A DNA stretch of 64,000 bases from an uncultured Muribaculaceae bacterium (GTDB lineage Bacteria > Bacteroidota > Bacteroidia > Bacteroidales > Muribaculaceae): positions 656,386 through 720,385 of the forward strand of contig CAJTTG010000001.1 in assembly GCA_910579185.1 (NCBI GenBank), in the 5' to 3' direction. The translations under genes and the position numbers were made by a program. The notes under the pieces are model-generated. The model saw nothing but the letters and a program-made list of their open reading frames with translations. It was not told the DNA's origin and made no database searches. Positions 32,970-41,796 of the stretch are shown piece by piece. How positions within the stretch are numbered: position 1 is the first letter of the stretch; each line of letters begins with the position of its first letter.

Positions 32970-35102
32970 ATGAATAAAAAACTTTATGCAATGGCAATTT
33001 CCGCAGTAGCAATGACTACGGCAGCCAACGGGCAAACCAATTATCCACAGCCTCCCGTGGATAATTCAGTAACCGACAACTATTTCGGCACGACAGTAGC
33101 CGACCGTTTCCGTCCGCTTGAAAATGACACGGCGGCAGCCACTACCAAATGGGTAGAGGCCGAAAATGCCCTGACCAGAAATTATCTCGACAAAATTCCG
33201 TTCAGAAGCGCGATCCGTGAACGCCTGACCCAGCTTAACAACTTCAAGCGAACCGGCCTACCCTACCGCGACAATGACGGCAAATACTATTTTTACGAGA
33301 ACGACGGCCTTCAGAACCAATCTGTTCTGTACCGCAGCACGACTCCCGACGGCCCGGCAGAAGTTTTTCTCGATCCGAACAAACTCTCAACCGACGGCAC
33401 AGTAGCATTGACCGGAGTTGTCCAGAGTCCTGACGGCAAGCTGACAGGATATACCATCTCACGCAACGGCTCGGACTGGACTGAGATATTCGTCCTCGAC
33501 ACCGAAAGCGGCAAACTGCTTGACGACCACATAGAATGGGCCAAATTCACATCACCGCAATGGTGGGGCAACGGCTTTTTCTACAGCGCATATCCACGTC
33601 CGGAAGCCGGCAAAGAGTTTTCCAATGCCAACGAAAACCATCAGATCTACTACCACGAGATTGGCACCCCCCAGTCAGAGGACAAACTCGTGTATGAAGA
33701 TCCGGCACATCCGCTCCATTTCCACACACCATACGTTCCAGAGGGCAGCGACTATCTGATCGTGTTCGGATCGGGAGAAGGCTTCGGATCATCGGTGATG
33801 ATCAAGAGCCTGAAGGATAAAAATGCAGAATGGGTTGTCATAGAACCGACCCAGGAGTACGAGATCTCCCCGATCGGCATTGTTGACGGCAAGCTATACA
33901 TACTGACTTCGGCTGATGCCGAACGCTACCGCCTTGTTACGGCATCGCTCGACAATCCGGTTCGCGCCAACTGGAAGGAAATAGTCCCCGAACAGCCTAA
34001 TGTGCTGACCGGAGCCACCATCTCGGGTGACAAACTTATACTGTCCTACATGAAGGATGCCTCCGATCATCTTTATGTCCACAATCTTGACGGAACATTG
34101 GTTCGCGAGATCGAACTTCCGACATTCGGCTCTGTAGGACTGTCGGCATCAAAAAAATGGCCTGAAGTCTACTATTCACTGACTTCATTTGTCTATCCCT
34201 CGACACGCTACAGCTACGATATGGCTACCGGTAAGTCAACGATGATAGGCCGCAATGAGATCAATGGTGTCAATTTTGATGATTACACGACAGAGCAGGT
34301 GTTCTATACTTCAGCCGACGGAACCAAGATCCCAATGTTCATCACCTACAAGAAAGGCATGAAACGCGACGGTCAGAATCCTACCCTGCTTTACGGCTAC
34401 GGAGGCTTCAATATCTCCATGACACCGGGCTTCTCCGCCCAGCGTATGGTGTGGCTTGAGAATGGCGGAATCTATGCACAAGCCAGTCTGCGTGGTGGCG
34501 GCGAGTATGGCGAAGCATGGCACAAAGCCGGCACTCAGATGCAGAAAATCAATGTTTTCGATGATTTCATCGCAGCCGCAGAATATCTGATCAAAGAGGG
34601 CTGGACGTCGCCGGAGAAACTTGCCATCCAAGGAGGCAGCAACGGCGGCCTGCTGATCGGAGCCACCGTCAACCGCCGCCCGGATCTGTTCCGCGCCGCA
34701 ATCCCACAGGTAGGCGTGATGGATATGATGCGTTACCACTTGTTCACCATCGGTTGGAACTGGGCACCGGATTACGGCACAAGCGCCGATTCCAAGGAGA
34801 TGGCCGACTATCTGCTGTCGTACTCACCCCTCCACAACATTAAGAACGACGGAACACCTTATCCGGCAATTCTCGTAACCACGGCCGATCATGACGACCG
34901 CGTGGTTCCGGCTCACTCATTCAAGTACGCCGCTCAGCTTCAGGCATCAAATACCGGTGATGCTCCCAAGTTGATACGCATAGATTCCAACGCAGGACAT
35001 GGCTCGGGCAAACCGCTGTCAAAAGTAATCGACGAGCAGACCGACATGTATTCGTTCCTCTTCTTCAATCTCGGCGAGGACCCAACAAAGAACAATGACT
35101 AA
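32970..35102 (+). CDS. Prolyl oligopeptidase family serine protease (S9A), exported
   Basis: The 710-residue protein has a signal peptide cut near ANGQ, an N-terminal segment and seven-bladed propeller (to about residue 430), and a C-terminal alpha/beta hydrolase. The nucleophile is S557 in GGSNGG, the acid lies in TADHDDRVVP, and the histidine is H677 in NAGHGSGKP. Such enzymes cleave short peptides after proline; here in the periplasm. The start at 32970 is chosen because it gives the signal peptide. The gene overlaps the following lipoprotein gene by 8 bases. Confidence 0.95.
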   Translation: MNKKLYAMAISAVAMTTAANGQTNYPQPPVDNSVTDNYFGTTVADRFRPLENDTAAATTKWVEAENALTRNYLDKIPFRSAIRERLTQLNNFKRTGLPYRDNDGKYYFYENDGLQNQSVLYRSTTPDGPAEVFLDPNKLSTDGTVALTGVVQSPDGKLTGYTISRNGSDWTEIFVLDTESGKLLDDHIEWAKFTSPQWWGNGFFYSAYPRPEAGKEFSNANENHQIYYHEIGTPQSEDKLVYEDPAHPLHFHTPYVPEGSDYLIVFGSGEGFGSSVMIKSLKDKNAEWVVIEPTQEYEISPIGIVDGKLYILTSADAERYRLVTASLDNPVRANWKEIVPEQPNVLTGATISGDKLILSYMKDASDHLYVHNLDGTLVREIELPTFGSVGLSASKKWPEVYYSLTSFVYPSTRYSYDMATGKSTMIGRNEINGVNFDDYTTEQVFYTSADGTKIPMFITYKKGMKRDGQNPTLLYGYGGFNISMTPGFSAQRMVWLENGGIYAQASLRGGGEYGEAWHKAGTQMQKINVFDDFIAAAEYLIKEGWTSPEKLAIQGGSNGGLLIGATVNRRPDLFRAAIPQVGVMDMMRYHLFTIGWNWAPDYGTSADSKEMADYLLSYSPLHNIKNDGTPYPAILVTTADHDDRVVPAHSFKYAAQLQASNTGDAPKLIRIDSNAGHGSGKPLSKVIDEQTDMYSFLFFNLGEDPTKNND

Positions 35103-36015
35103 AACCGCACGCATATCAGCAGCCGTAATAATGGCCAGTGTGCTCTCCGGATGCTTCACCGGCATCGAGAGCACACCGACCATAACCGACCGCGAGGTGC
35201 GCAAGCAGCAACCGAAGGAAACGCCAGAAGACTCATATCTCAAGGAGATCGAAGAATTGCAACCGACACTCGCAATCGGGAGTCCGCTGATAGTCACTGA
35301 TCCGAAGATTCGCCTGGTGTTTGAGCCAGGGCAGAGTGATGGCTCTGTGGTTTCCGGCGATACATTACGTTTGTGCCGGATCGACGAAGCGACAACATTC
35401 GACGGCCAGCAGGTGGCGGTACTTGAGTTTTCCGACAACCATGGGACGGTACACCGCTACAGGACAAGCCAGAGCAAAAACGCCTTGCAACGCAAGGCGA
35501 CCATCTCGATTCCATTCACGGTGGATCTAACCAAGGTTGAGGCCGTGAGAAGAAAGATGAATGGTCAGACATATTATCTGATCACAGCATCGCGATATGA
35601 CGAATCGGACAATCTGACCACGGGCCGGAGGTTTGTACCAGTCAAAGTAGTCGCCGTGGAGCCGGGTAATGAATATTATCCGATTCGCCTTGAACTGACA
35701 GACGACCTGGGTGATCACCTGCGATTGTACATGTCGGTTGATTCCGGCAGCATCATGCCACGACGCTTTTCCACGTTGTTTTCCCTGAGCGATCCGCGTC
35801 TGCGCTACCCTGCGATCACGGACGCAAACTGGGCTCTGATCACTGAAGGGAAAGTTGCACAAGGCATGACGCGCGATGAATGCCGTCTGGCCATCGGAAA
35901 GCCGGATAATGTAGACCGTCAGCCGGGCTACAGCAGCCTGCATGAGCTTTGGACCTACAATGATGGCAAGATGCTCGTGTTTGAGGACGGGATCTTGCAG
36001 AGCTTCCGGCAATGA
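35095..36015 (+). CDS. Lipoprotein with SmpA/OmlA-like C-terminal domain
   Basis: The 306-residue protein has a lipobox LSGC. The middle (about 60-230) is a beta-rich region of unknown fold. The last 60 residues, with GKVAQGMTRDECRLAIGKPD and ELWTYNDGKMLVFEDGIL, resemble the SmpA/OmlA (BamE-like) fold used in envelope proteins. It overlaps the peptidase gene by 8 bases, so the two are co-translated. Its role is unknown; an envelope scaffold is a guess. Confidence 0.8.
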   Translation: MTKTARISAAVIMASVLSGCFTGIESTPTITDREVRKQQPKETPEDSYLKEIEELQPTLAIGSPLIVTDPKIRLVFEPGQSDGSVVSGDTLRLCRIDEATTFDGQQVAVLEFSDNHGTVHRYRTSQSKNALQRKATISIPFTVDLTKVEAVRRKMNGQTYYLITASRYDESDNLTTGRRFVPVKVVAVEPGNEYYPIRLELTDDLGDHLRLYMSVDSGSIMPRRFSTLFSLSDPRLRYPAITDANWALITEGKVAQGMTRDECRLAIGKPDNVDRQPGYSSLHELWTYNDGKMLVFEDGILQSFRQ

Positions 36016-36035
36016 CAAATCTTAAACATTATAGA

Positions 36036-36065
36036 AACAGCGATGAGTTTCATCGCTGTTTTTTT
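36036..36065. terminator. Strong intrinsic terminator
   Basis: AACAGCGATG (36036-36045) pairs perfectly with CATCGCTGTT (36051-36060) around a 5-base loop, with TTTTT after it and an A-rich run before. It ends the peptidase/lipoprotein operon. Confidence 0.9.
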
Positions 36066-36100
36066 GTTGAGCATATGATAGAGGGGGAGAGTTGTGAGAG

Positions 36101-36325
36101 TTGGAGAGTTAAGAGTTAGAGAGACAAGTTATAGAGGGGGACGGTGGCCGGAGAAGGCGGATCGACAGCTCGGAGAGCTGTGACCCCGACAGGGATAAAG
36201 TTGGAGAGTTAAGAGTTAGAGAGACAAGTTATAGAGGGGGACGGCGGACGGAGGAGGCGGATCGACAGCTCGGAGAGCTGTGACCCCGACAGAGATAGAG
36301 TGGGGAGAGTTGGGAGAGTTGGAGA
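36101..36325. repeat. 100-bp tandem repeat with a palindromic core
   Basis: The unit starting TTGGAGAGTTAAGAGTTAGA at 36101 recurs at 36201, exactly 100 bases later, with few changes, and a degenerate third start follows 36301. Each full unit carries the hairpin ACAGCTC-GGA-GAGCTGT (36165-36181 in the first) followed by GACCCCGACAG. A related core is found at 40821-40857. No coding potential is seen, and the rest of this gap is empty. Confidence 0.85.
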
Positions 36326-36352
36326 GAGGGGCTGCTATTGAGATGTGATGGA

Positions 36353-36901
36353 TTAGTCTAATGCGGTTAGATTTTTGAAGTCGCGGATAGTTTTGCGCAT
36401 TACTATACCCGAGTATATCAAAGCGACAAATAACGCTCCGACAATAAGCCATACTTTATAATGAGCGAGGTTCCAAAGGTGAGATAGCAGTAAAGTGAAG
36501 AACACGGTAAGGCATATAGCGAGAACTATCTCACCGATAAGGGCAGAGAGCCTGAGGCTTGTAACCTTATTCATCGTTTCCATTGGTGCATCGGTCAACA
36601 CATTGATTTTTTTAGTCTTAAAATACAGGCATGTGTACCAAATAGCGGATACGCCAAGAAAGATGCTCAAAAAGAATTTAAGACCCGAAGGAAAGATTTC
36701 CTCGTTGACACCTCCGATCCCGGTCAGGAGGAATACGACAGCCAACACACCGCACATGAGAATATTTTTGCGGTACAGTCTGGCAATACGTTTCTGCGCG
36801 GTGTCGCAAGTGGTGGTGTTGAAAGTGAATGTATCACCGCTCTTTTGAGCGAGTACGTCGTCAAGGGTTGACATACTTTTTTTGAGTTCGTCCAAGTTCA
36901 T
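36353..36901 (-). CDS. Four-TM membrane protein linked to a sigma factor
   Basis: The 182-residue protein has a short cytoplasmic N-terminus (LKKSMSTLDDVLAQKSGDTF) and four membrane segments in two pairs (about 47-66, 72-90, 117-139 and 148-167). No family name is certain. It starts one base after a sigma factor gene, so it probably regulates that factor, but its topology differs from the single-TM anti-sigma-like proteins of cassettes A and B. Confidence 0.72.
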   Translation of the reverse strand: MNLDELKKSMSTLDDVLAQKSGDTFTFNTTTCDTAQKRIARLYRKNILMCGVLAVVFLLTGIGGVNEEIFPSGLKFFLSIFLGVSAIWYTCLYFKTKKINVLTDAPMETMNKVTSLRLSALIGEIVLAICLTVFFTLLLSHLWNLAHYKVWLIVGALFVALIYSGIVMRKTIRDFKNLTALD

Positions 36902-36902
36902 A

Positions 36903-37397
36903 TTATTTAGATTTTGAGATGAGTTTGTTTTTAATCCTGTGAAGTTTGGTAGCCACGTTATTCCGCTCTATGCCGATGATGTCGGCGATATCCTCGTAGG
37001 AGTATTCATCGAGCCATAACAGGATAATCGCTTTCTCAATGGGTAGGAGTTGGTTTATCAATTCGTGTAGAGCTGCAAGCTGTTCGGCCTTGTTATCGTC
37101 GGCTTCCGAGGAAATATCGGCAACCGATATTTCAAATGGGAGTGTTTCAACTTTCGGCTTATAATTGCGTATTGTCATTAAAGCCGAGTTTACAGCGACA
37201 CGATAAACCCATGTGGAGAGTTTGCTCGCACCCCGGAATTGCTCTAAACCCAACCAAAGGTTGGTAAGGATTTCCTGACGTAAATCCTCATAAGGCACTT
37301 TCGGGGTCGCATAGGCCCAGCAGACCTTGTTGATGATACGGGAATGCTCTTTGACGAAAGAAGCGAACTCCCTGCTTGTTTTTGGTGGACTTTCCAT
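36903..37397 (-). CDS. Sigma-70 family (ECF) RNA polymerase sigma factor
   Basis: The 164-residue protein shows region 2 (VPYEDLRQEILTNLWLGLEQF and ASKLSTWVYRVAVNSALMTI) and region 4 (LLPIEKAIILLWLDEYSYED, then IGIERNNVATKLHRIKNKL). It pairs with the four-TM protein that follows. It is the third sigma/membrane-partner pair in the window and the only one without a barrel gene nearby. Confidence 0.92.
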   Translation of the reverse strand: MESPPKTSREFASFVKEHSRIINKVCWAYATPKVPYEDLRQEILTNLWLGLEQFRGASKLSTWVYRVAVNSALMTIRNYKPKVETLPFEISVADISSEADDNKAEQLAALHELINQLLPIEKAIILLWLDEYSYEDIADIIGIERNNVATKLHRIKNKLISKSK

Positions 37398-37674
37398 TTT
37401 CTTGATGTTTTTTGTAACGTTAGGTGCAAAATTGCATCTAAAAGTTACACTCGCTTCAAAATATTTTATTAGCCATTGAATGATACAAAGTTAATGAATG
37501 CGATCCATTTGAGATAATAAGAGGGATAAATCAGGCAAAATAACCTTGATTGAGGCTGGATATCAATGGAATGATTATGCGAAAGGAGCCGGACGCGGCA
37601 GCAGTTCCTTCAATGGTGTGAATAAGCCAATGGGAGGGGCTTGTCCTGAGAGGCGGAGTGGGATGATGGGGGAT
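37398..37674. other. Intergenic region, no gene seen
   Basis: Purine-rich, with one 87-codon open frame from 37546 that reads through the next promoter and hairpin. It has low-complexity composition and no motif, so I do not call it. Confidence 0.5.
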
Positions 37675-37705
37675 TTTGAGAATCAGGGGTATTTTTGTAA
37701 ATTTG
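37675..37705 (+). promoter_or_regulatory. Promoter of the MATE exporter leader
   Basis: TTTG (37675-37678), a 19-base spacer and TAAATTTG (37698-37705) match the Bacteroidetes consensus. Transcription should begin near 37710, giving a leader of about 164 bases before the ATG at 37874. Confidence 0.7.
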
Positions 37706-37819
37706 TAGGTGATTTACAGTGTGTGTGGGTCTTCATGTTTTTTGGGCTAAACATACGTGTAGGTCCAGTACAAATATCAGAGTTTTGTAATCCTCATCGG
37801 AGGGCATAAACAATATTGC

Positions 37820-37864
37820 CGGATAAGATGACTGGGTAAAACCAATCACCTTATCCGTTTTTTT
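37820..37864 (+). terminator. Intrinsic terminator inside the MATE leader (possible attenuator)
   Basis: CGGATAAG (37820-37827) pairs with CTTATCCG (37850-37857), with inner pairs TGA/TCA and TGG/CCA, and is followed by seven T. It stands 9 bases before the start codon and downstream of its promoter, so it would stop most transcripts unless prevented. A small CCTC-ATCG-GAGG hairpin lies near 37792-37803. Confidence 0.7.
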
Positions 37865-37873
37865 ATAACGATT

Positions 37874-39301
37874 ATGAAAACAGAGGCAAATTCACATAAA
37901 CAGGATTATTCATCAAAGGAGATGAAAAAACAAAGGAATCTTGACCGCGACAGCCTTGATTTCGGAAATGGAGATATTCCGAAGCTTTTCCGCGCATTGT
38001 TTTTCCCAACGCTGATTGGGATGGTGTTTAACGCTGTTCTGACCATCATCGATGGTATATTCGTGGGACAGGGAGTCGGAGCAAACGGAATAGCGGCAGT
38101 CAACATTGTAGCACCGCTATTTATGGTTATCACCGGAATTGGCCTGATGTTCGGCATCGGATCATCGGTTATAGCCAGCATCCGACTTGCCAACAATGAG
38201 ATCAAGGCAGCAAATATCATAACGACGCAAGCATTTCTTTCCGGATCGGTGCTGACGCTGCTGATCTCGGTACCATGTCTGCTGTTTCCGTCTGCGACAG
38301 CAAGGTTTCTGGGCAGTAGCGATGTTCTGCTTCCGCATGCTACGGATTATCTGGTATGGCTCATTCCCGGACTTATTTTCCTGCTGATCGAGTGCATCGG
38401 CATGATGCTGATACGTCTTGACGGGTCACCGAGATATGCCATGTGGTGTAATGTCGTTGCCGCCACATTCAATATAGTCCTGGACTATACGCTTGTTTTC
38501 CCTATGGGAATGGGGGTGAAGGGTGCAGCAATAGCCACATCCATGAGCTGCGCTCTTGGCGGCCTAATGGTGCTTTTCTATTTCATCAGGCTTTCGGAGA
38601 CGCTGAAATTCCACAGGCTCAAGGCTTCGCTCACAAGTCTGCTGCTCACGCTCAGGAACACGCTATACATGGCAAAAATAGGGTTTGCCGCATGCCTTAC
38701 GGAGCTTGCCATGTCAGTGATGATGCTGACGGGCAACTATGTGTTTATCACCTCTCTTGGCGAAAACGGAGTGGCGGCCTTCAGCATAGCTTGCTATCTT
38801 TTCCCTGTCATCTTCTCCATCAGCAATGCCGTGGCTCAATCGGCACAACCGATCATAAGCTTCAACTATGGCGCAGGCAACAGCAGGAGAGTCGCGAAAT
38901 CACTTAAAACGTCGCTTATCGCCGCCATTATCTCCGGGAGTCTGGTCACGATATTTGTAGCGGTGTGTGCCAGTCAGATAGTGGCCATGTTCCTATCGCC
39001 CTCCTCTCAAGCCTATACCATTGCCATCAAAGGTCTTCCGGAATTTGCACTGTGTGGGATCTTCTTTGCATTAAACATAGCATTCATAGGTTATTATCAG
39101 AGTCTTGAGAAAGCGTACCGCGCCACGATCTTCACTCTTTTACGCGGCATCGTATTCATTGTTCCGATGTTTCTTTTTCTGCCTGATGTGCTTGGAATCG
39201 CCGGAATGTGGCTTGCAATACCAGCCTCTGAGTCATTGACGCTGCTGCTGATAATTACTGATTATATTTTCATGCGGCGGCATGTTGCCGGGGGAGAATG
39301 A
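37874..39301 (+). CDS. MATE family multidrug/metabolite exporter (MepA-like)
   Basis: The 475-residue protein has about twelve membrane helices in two similar halves. Family blocks include FFPTLIGMVFNAVLTIIDGI, VGANGIAAVNIVAPLF and, in the second half, AVAQSAQPIISFNYGAGN. MATE proteins expel cationic drugs or metabolites using sodium or proton gradients. The charged N-terminus of about 35 residues is long; an ATG at 37922 would give a shorter version. Its leader carries a terminator hairpin, suggesting regulated read-through. Confidence 0.94.
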   Translation: MKTEANSHKQDYSSKEMKKQRNLDRDSLDFGNGDIPKLFRALFFPTLIGMVFNAVLTIIDGIFVGQGVGANGIAAVNIVAPLFMVITGIGLMFGIGSSVIASIRLANNEIKAANIITTQAFLSGSVLTLLISVPCLLFPSATARFLGSSDVLLPHATDYLVWLIPGLIFLLIECIGMMLIRLDGSPRYAMWCNVVAATFNIVLDYTLVFPMGMGVKGAAIATSMSCALGGLMVLFYFIRLSETLKFHRLKASLTSLLLTLRNTLYMAKIGFAACLTELAMSVMMLTGNYVFITSLGENGVAAFSIACYLFPVIFSISNAVAQSAQPIISFNYGAGNSRRVAKSLKTSLIAAIISGSLVTIFVAVCASQIVAMFLSPSSQAYTIAIKGLPEFALCGIFFALNIAFIGYYQSLEKAYRATIFTLLRGIVFIVPMFLFLPDVLGIAGMWLAIPASESLTLLLIITDYIFMRRHVAGGE

Positions 39302-39428
39302 CATGGATGAATGCAGAGCGAGTGAAGCCAGAGGGCAATCCGGTCGAGATCCCAGCATTCACTGCTGCTGATCCGCAAGCAATAATTCGCACTGATTTAC
39401 GGTAGACAGCCCGGAGTTCTATGGCTGA

Positions 39429-40103
39429 TCAATTAACATCTGGACCTGTCCATGCCTCATTCCGGCTTTTATAAGTCACTTTATAGCGAAGCACACTATC
39501 GATGTCACACTTATCACTCTCAAGGGTGAATTGATCTGCATGATTTGTGTATATGAAGTATCTGTCGCGATATTTATAATTATCAACAGAAACAGAATCA
39601 TCAATGCCAATTTCTGATAATGATTGTGGAAGATGCCCAGTTATTTCCTGATATGTTTTAATCTTGTATACGACCTCATTCTCAGCGAATCCTTTATATC
39701 TGGATACGATATCCGAATAGCATAACAGACACCCTGCGCCACAAATCAATAAATACAGCGCACCCTCTATGATCAATATACGGCCTCGCTGACGACGGTT
39801 GTAGTATTTTGATCTCGTAATCAGAAATGCAATCTGGGATCCAATATAAAAGAATACAGATACGATTATTGCAAATATAAGACAACCTTGAACGCGCTCC
39901 CATGGATGCAATTCTGTATTCAACATGCCTTCAAAAGATATATAGACCGTCGAAAAACCATAAATCAAAGCTACGAAAAACATATCGAGCAACAGGCATG
40001 ACGACTTATAGAGCCACACGCACCATTTGCGCCATCTGAAAACAGTACAAATGATCAATGGCAGACCTATAGTAATGAATATAAAAACAAGTATTTCGTC
40101 CAT
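39429..40103 (-). CDS. Hypothetical membrane protein with C-terminal soluble domain
   Basis: The 224-residue protein has about four membrane segments in its first 140 residues and then a soluble C-terminal domain (about 150-224) with ITGHLPQSLSEIGIDDSV and a YIYTNHADQFTLESDKCD strand pattern, resembling extracytoplasmic domains of pseudopilin-like proteins. No firm family. A -7 box in complement (CAAAGATA at 40122-40129) supports the ATG at 40103 over an upstream start. Confidence 0.65.
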   Translation of the reverse strand: MDEILVFIFITIGLPLIICTVFRWRKWCVWLYKSSCLLLDMFFVALIYGFSTVYISFEGMLNTELHPWERVQGCLIFAIIVSVFFYIGSQIAFLITRSKYYNRRQRGRILIIEGALYLLICGAGCLLCYSDIVSRYKGFAENEVVYKIKTYQEITGHLPQSLSEIGIDDSVSVDNYKYRDRYFIYTNHADQFTLESDKCDIDSVLRYKVTYKSRNEAWTGPDVN

Positions 40104-40345
40104 ATCTTTTTGCAAGATAGGCAAAGATAACATTTTTTGATGAATTACGGAGTAGTCAGAGCATTTGAGGTGGGTCCCGGGAGGCAGCAATATTGTATCT
40201 GAATCCAGATCAGAACATTTTTGGCATAATTTTGAGCAGTTTTCATCGTTAACAGAGTAGAATAAGGTCTGTTTAAATTTATGTCCGTAAAATTCTTATA
40301 GGAGTCATATCTTCTTGTTCTGAACAGCCATTTTTCTACCTGAAT

Positions 40346-40732
40346 ATGAAGTTGAACAAAGTACATCATATAGCCGTAATCTGTTCGGACTACGAAAAGT
40401 CCTTGAGTTTTTACACAGATGTCCTTGGACTGGAGATTATGGCTGAGAATTATCGACCAGAACGCAATTCTTACAAAACGGATCTGTGTCTCAACGGCGA
40501 TTATACAATTGAGCTATTTTCCTTTCCCAATCCACCTACCCGTCTATCGTATCCCGAAGCGGCAGGACTTCGCCATCTGGCATTTGAGGTGTACAATCTG
40601 GACGATGCAGTAAGTGATCTTGAACAAAAGGGAGTGGTCCATCAACAGATACGAGTAGATGAATATACAGGAAAACGGTTCGTATTCTTCCAAGATCCGG
40701 ATGGTCTTCCGATAGAGCTATACGAAAGATGA
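40346..40732 (+). CDS. VOC family protein (glyoxalase-I-like)
   Basis: The 128-residue protein is a single glyoxalase/bleomycin-resistance/dioxygenase domain: KVHHIAVICSDYEKSLSFYTDVLGLE, ELFSFPNPP, GLRHLAFEVYNLDDAV and FFQDPDGLPIELYE. Likely metal ligands are H8, E53, H77 and E126, in the usual places. It resembles the YaeR/GloA2-like group, lactoylglutathione-lyase relatives of unsettled substrate. A possible -7 box TAATTTTG lies near 40230, giving a leader of about 100 bases. Confidence 0.9.
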   Translation: MKLNKVHHIAVICSDYEKSLSFYTDVLGLEIMAENYRPERNSYKTDLCLNGDYTIELFSFPNPPTRLSYPEAAGLRHLAFEVYNLDDAVSDLEQKGVVHQQIRVDEYTGKRFVFFQDPDGLPIELYER

Positions 40733-40818
40733 GAAATAAGTCCGGCAGACAATGCCGTCTGCGGCACAAGATGTCAGGAGTTTTCGGGAAAGGAGGAGAG
40801 ATATAGGAGGGTTAAACG

Positions 40819-40858
40819 GGCGGATCAACGGCTCGGAGATCCGTGACCCCGACAAGGC
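40819..40858. repeat. Dispersed palindromic repeat related to the 36.1-kb repeats
   Basis: GGGCGGATCAACGGCTCGGA followed by GATCCGTGACCCCGACAAGG matches the core of the 100-bp repeats near 36.15 and 36.25 kb. The arms CGGATC and GATCCG pair. It lies between the VOC gene and a strong terminator. Confidence 0.65.
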
Positions 40859-40905
40859 TAATGGAATCTAATGATGGGTTAGCTGATTTATGGGTAGATG
40901 GAATG

Positions 40906-40949
40906 AAGCCGGGGCAATCACGAATGGGTGATTGTCCCGGCTTTGTTTT
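40906..40949. terminator. Strong bidirectional terminator
   Basis: AAGCCGGGGCAATCA (40906-40920) pairs with TGATTGTCCCGGCTT (40929-40943), with one G-T pair, and TGTTTTA follows. It separates the VOC gene from the convergent MBL-fold gene. Confidence 0.85.
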
Positions 40950-40961
40950 ATGTTTGCGATA

Positions 40962-41672
40962 TCAGAGTTCGATTGACTGCCCGGGGGTGTGGATGCAGTG
41001 GGCTGCGGTTCCTGCCGGAATATAGTCCGTTGTGGCACATACTTCCTTAGCGTGTCCGCCAATAACCATAGGGAAGAAATCCTTGACTTTGACAGCTGCA
41101 AGGAAATCCCGTGCGCCTTGTTCGAAATCAATGCCAGCATCGGCATCCATGGGGAAGAAAACGATGTCGATTGCCGGCTGCTGCTCTGCAATACGATCCA
41201 CCATTGAACGGAATCGGGCATCGGCCTCGTCGGTCTTTTTGATAGAGGGCTGCTCAAGATCGTCGCTCATGTTTCCGGCATGGAACAGTGTTTCTCCATT
41301 TTTAGCCGTCACAAGGAAGCTGACACCTTTACCTGTGGATGCGAAAGCACGAACAGAAGAAATGCCTGGCAGATCCTCAATGACATCTCCTTTGCTCATA
41401 CCTGCGACGGCGATAGTGTCGGGCACGTTCTGCGGATGGACATCGTTTGACATAACATATACGCGACGATGGTTCTGCGCGAGCTCGTAGATTGACTTAT
41501 TGAAGTGTTCGTGGCAATAGTGTGTCACAAAAAAAACGACAGGCTTTTCGGGATTCTGTTCCAGAATGCGATGAAGCGCGTGGGATGGGTCGGTGAAATA
41601 ATCAAATACCATTATGACGTCGTCGGTCGTAACCGCGAATCCGAGTCGATCCAAATAAGTTACTCTGTTCAT
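40962..41672 (-). CDS. MBL-fold metallo-hydrolase
   Basis: The 236-residue protein has a metallo-beta-lactamase-like layout: VIMVFDYFTDP, a variant metal motif THYCHEHFN (in place of THxHxDH), LFHAGNMSDD in the middle and VIGGHAKEV near the end. It resembles the Lactamase_B_3/UlaG-like branch of cytoplasmic hydrolases. The substrate is unknown. There is no signal peptide. The upstream region is AT-rich and shared with the divergent DJ-1-like gene. Confidence 0.85.
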   Translation of the reverse strand: MNRVTYLDRLGFAVTTDDVIMVFDYFTDPSHALHRILEQNPEKPVVFFVTHYCHEHFNKSIYELAQNHRRVYVMSNDVHPQNVPDTIAVAGMSKGDVIEDLPGISSVRAFASTGKGVSFLVTAKNGETLFHAGNMSDDLEQPSIKKTDEADARFRSMVDRIAEQQPAIDIVFFPMDADAGIDFEQGARDFLAAVKVKDFFPMVIGGHAKEVCATTDYIPAGTAAHCIHTPGQSIEL

Positions 41673-41796
41673 GATCTTTTTGTTTTTTTAGATTCTGACA
41701 TAATAACGCATCGCGAGGTGATGAGGTTCAGACAGCGGTTGGATCAGAACATAAGTCCGCGTCGATTGTTAATAAAGTATCAATTGTTATTAAAGC

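Noticed and set aside
36101..36325. CRISPR array
   Set aside because: The repeat unit is 100 bases with no constant-repeat/variable-spacer pattern, only two full copies, and no cas genes in the window.
37546..37809. Possible 87-codon gene upstream of the MATE gene
   Set aside because: It runs through a promoter with good -33/-7 boxes and into the leader, has odd composition and no family features.
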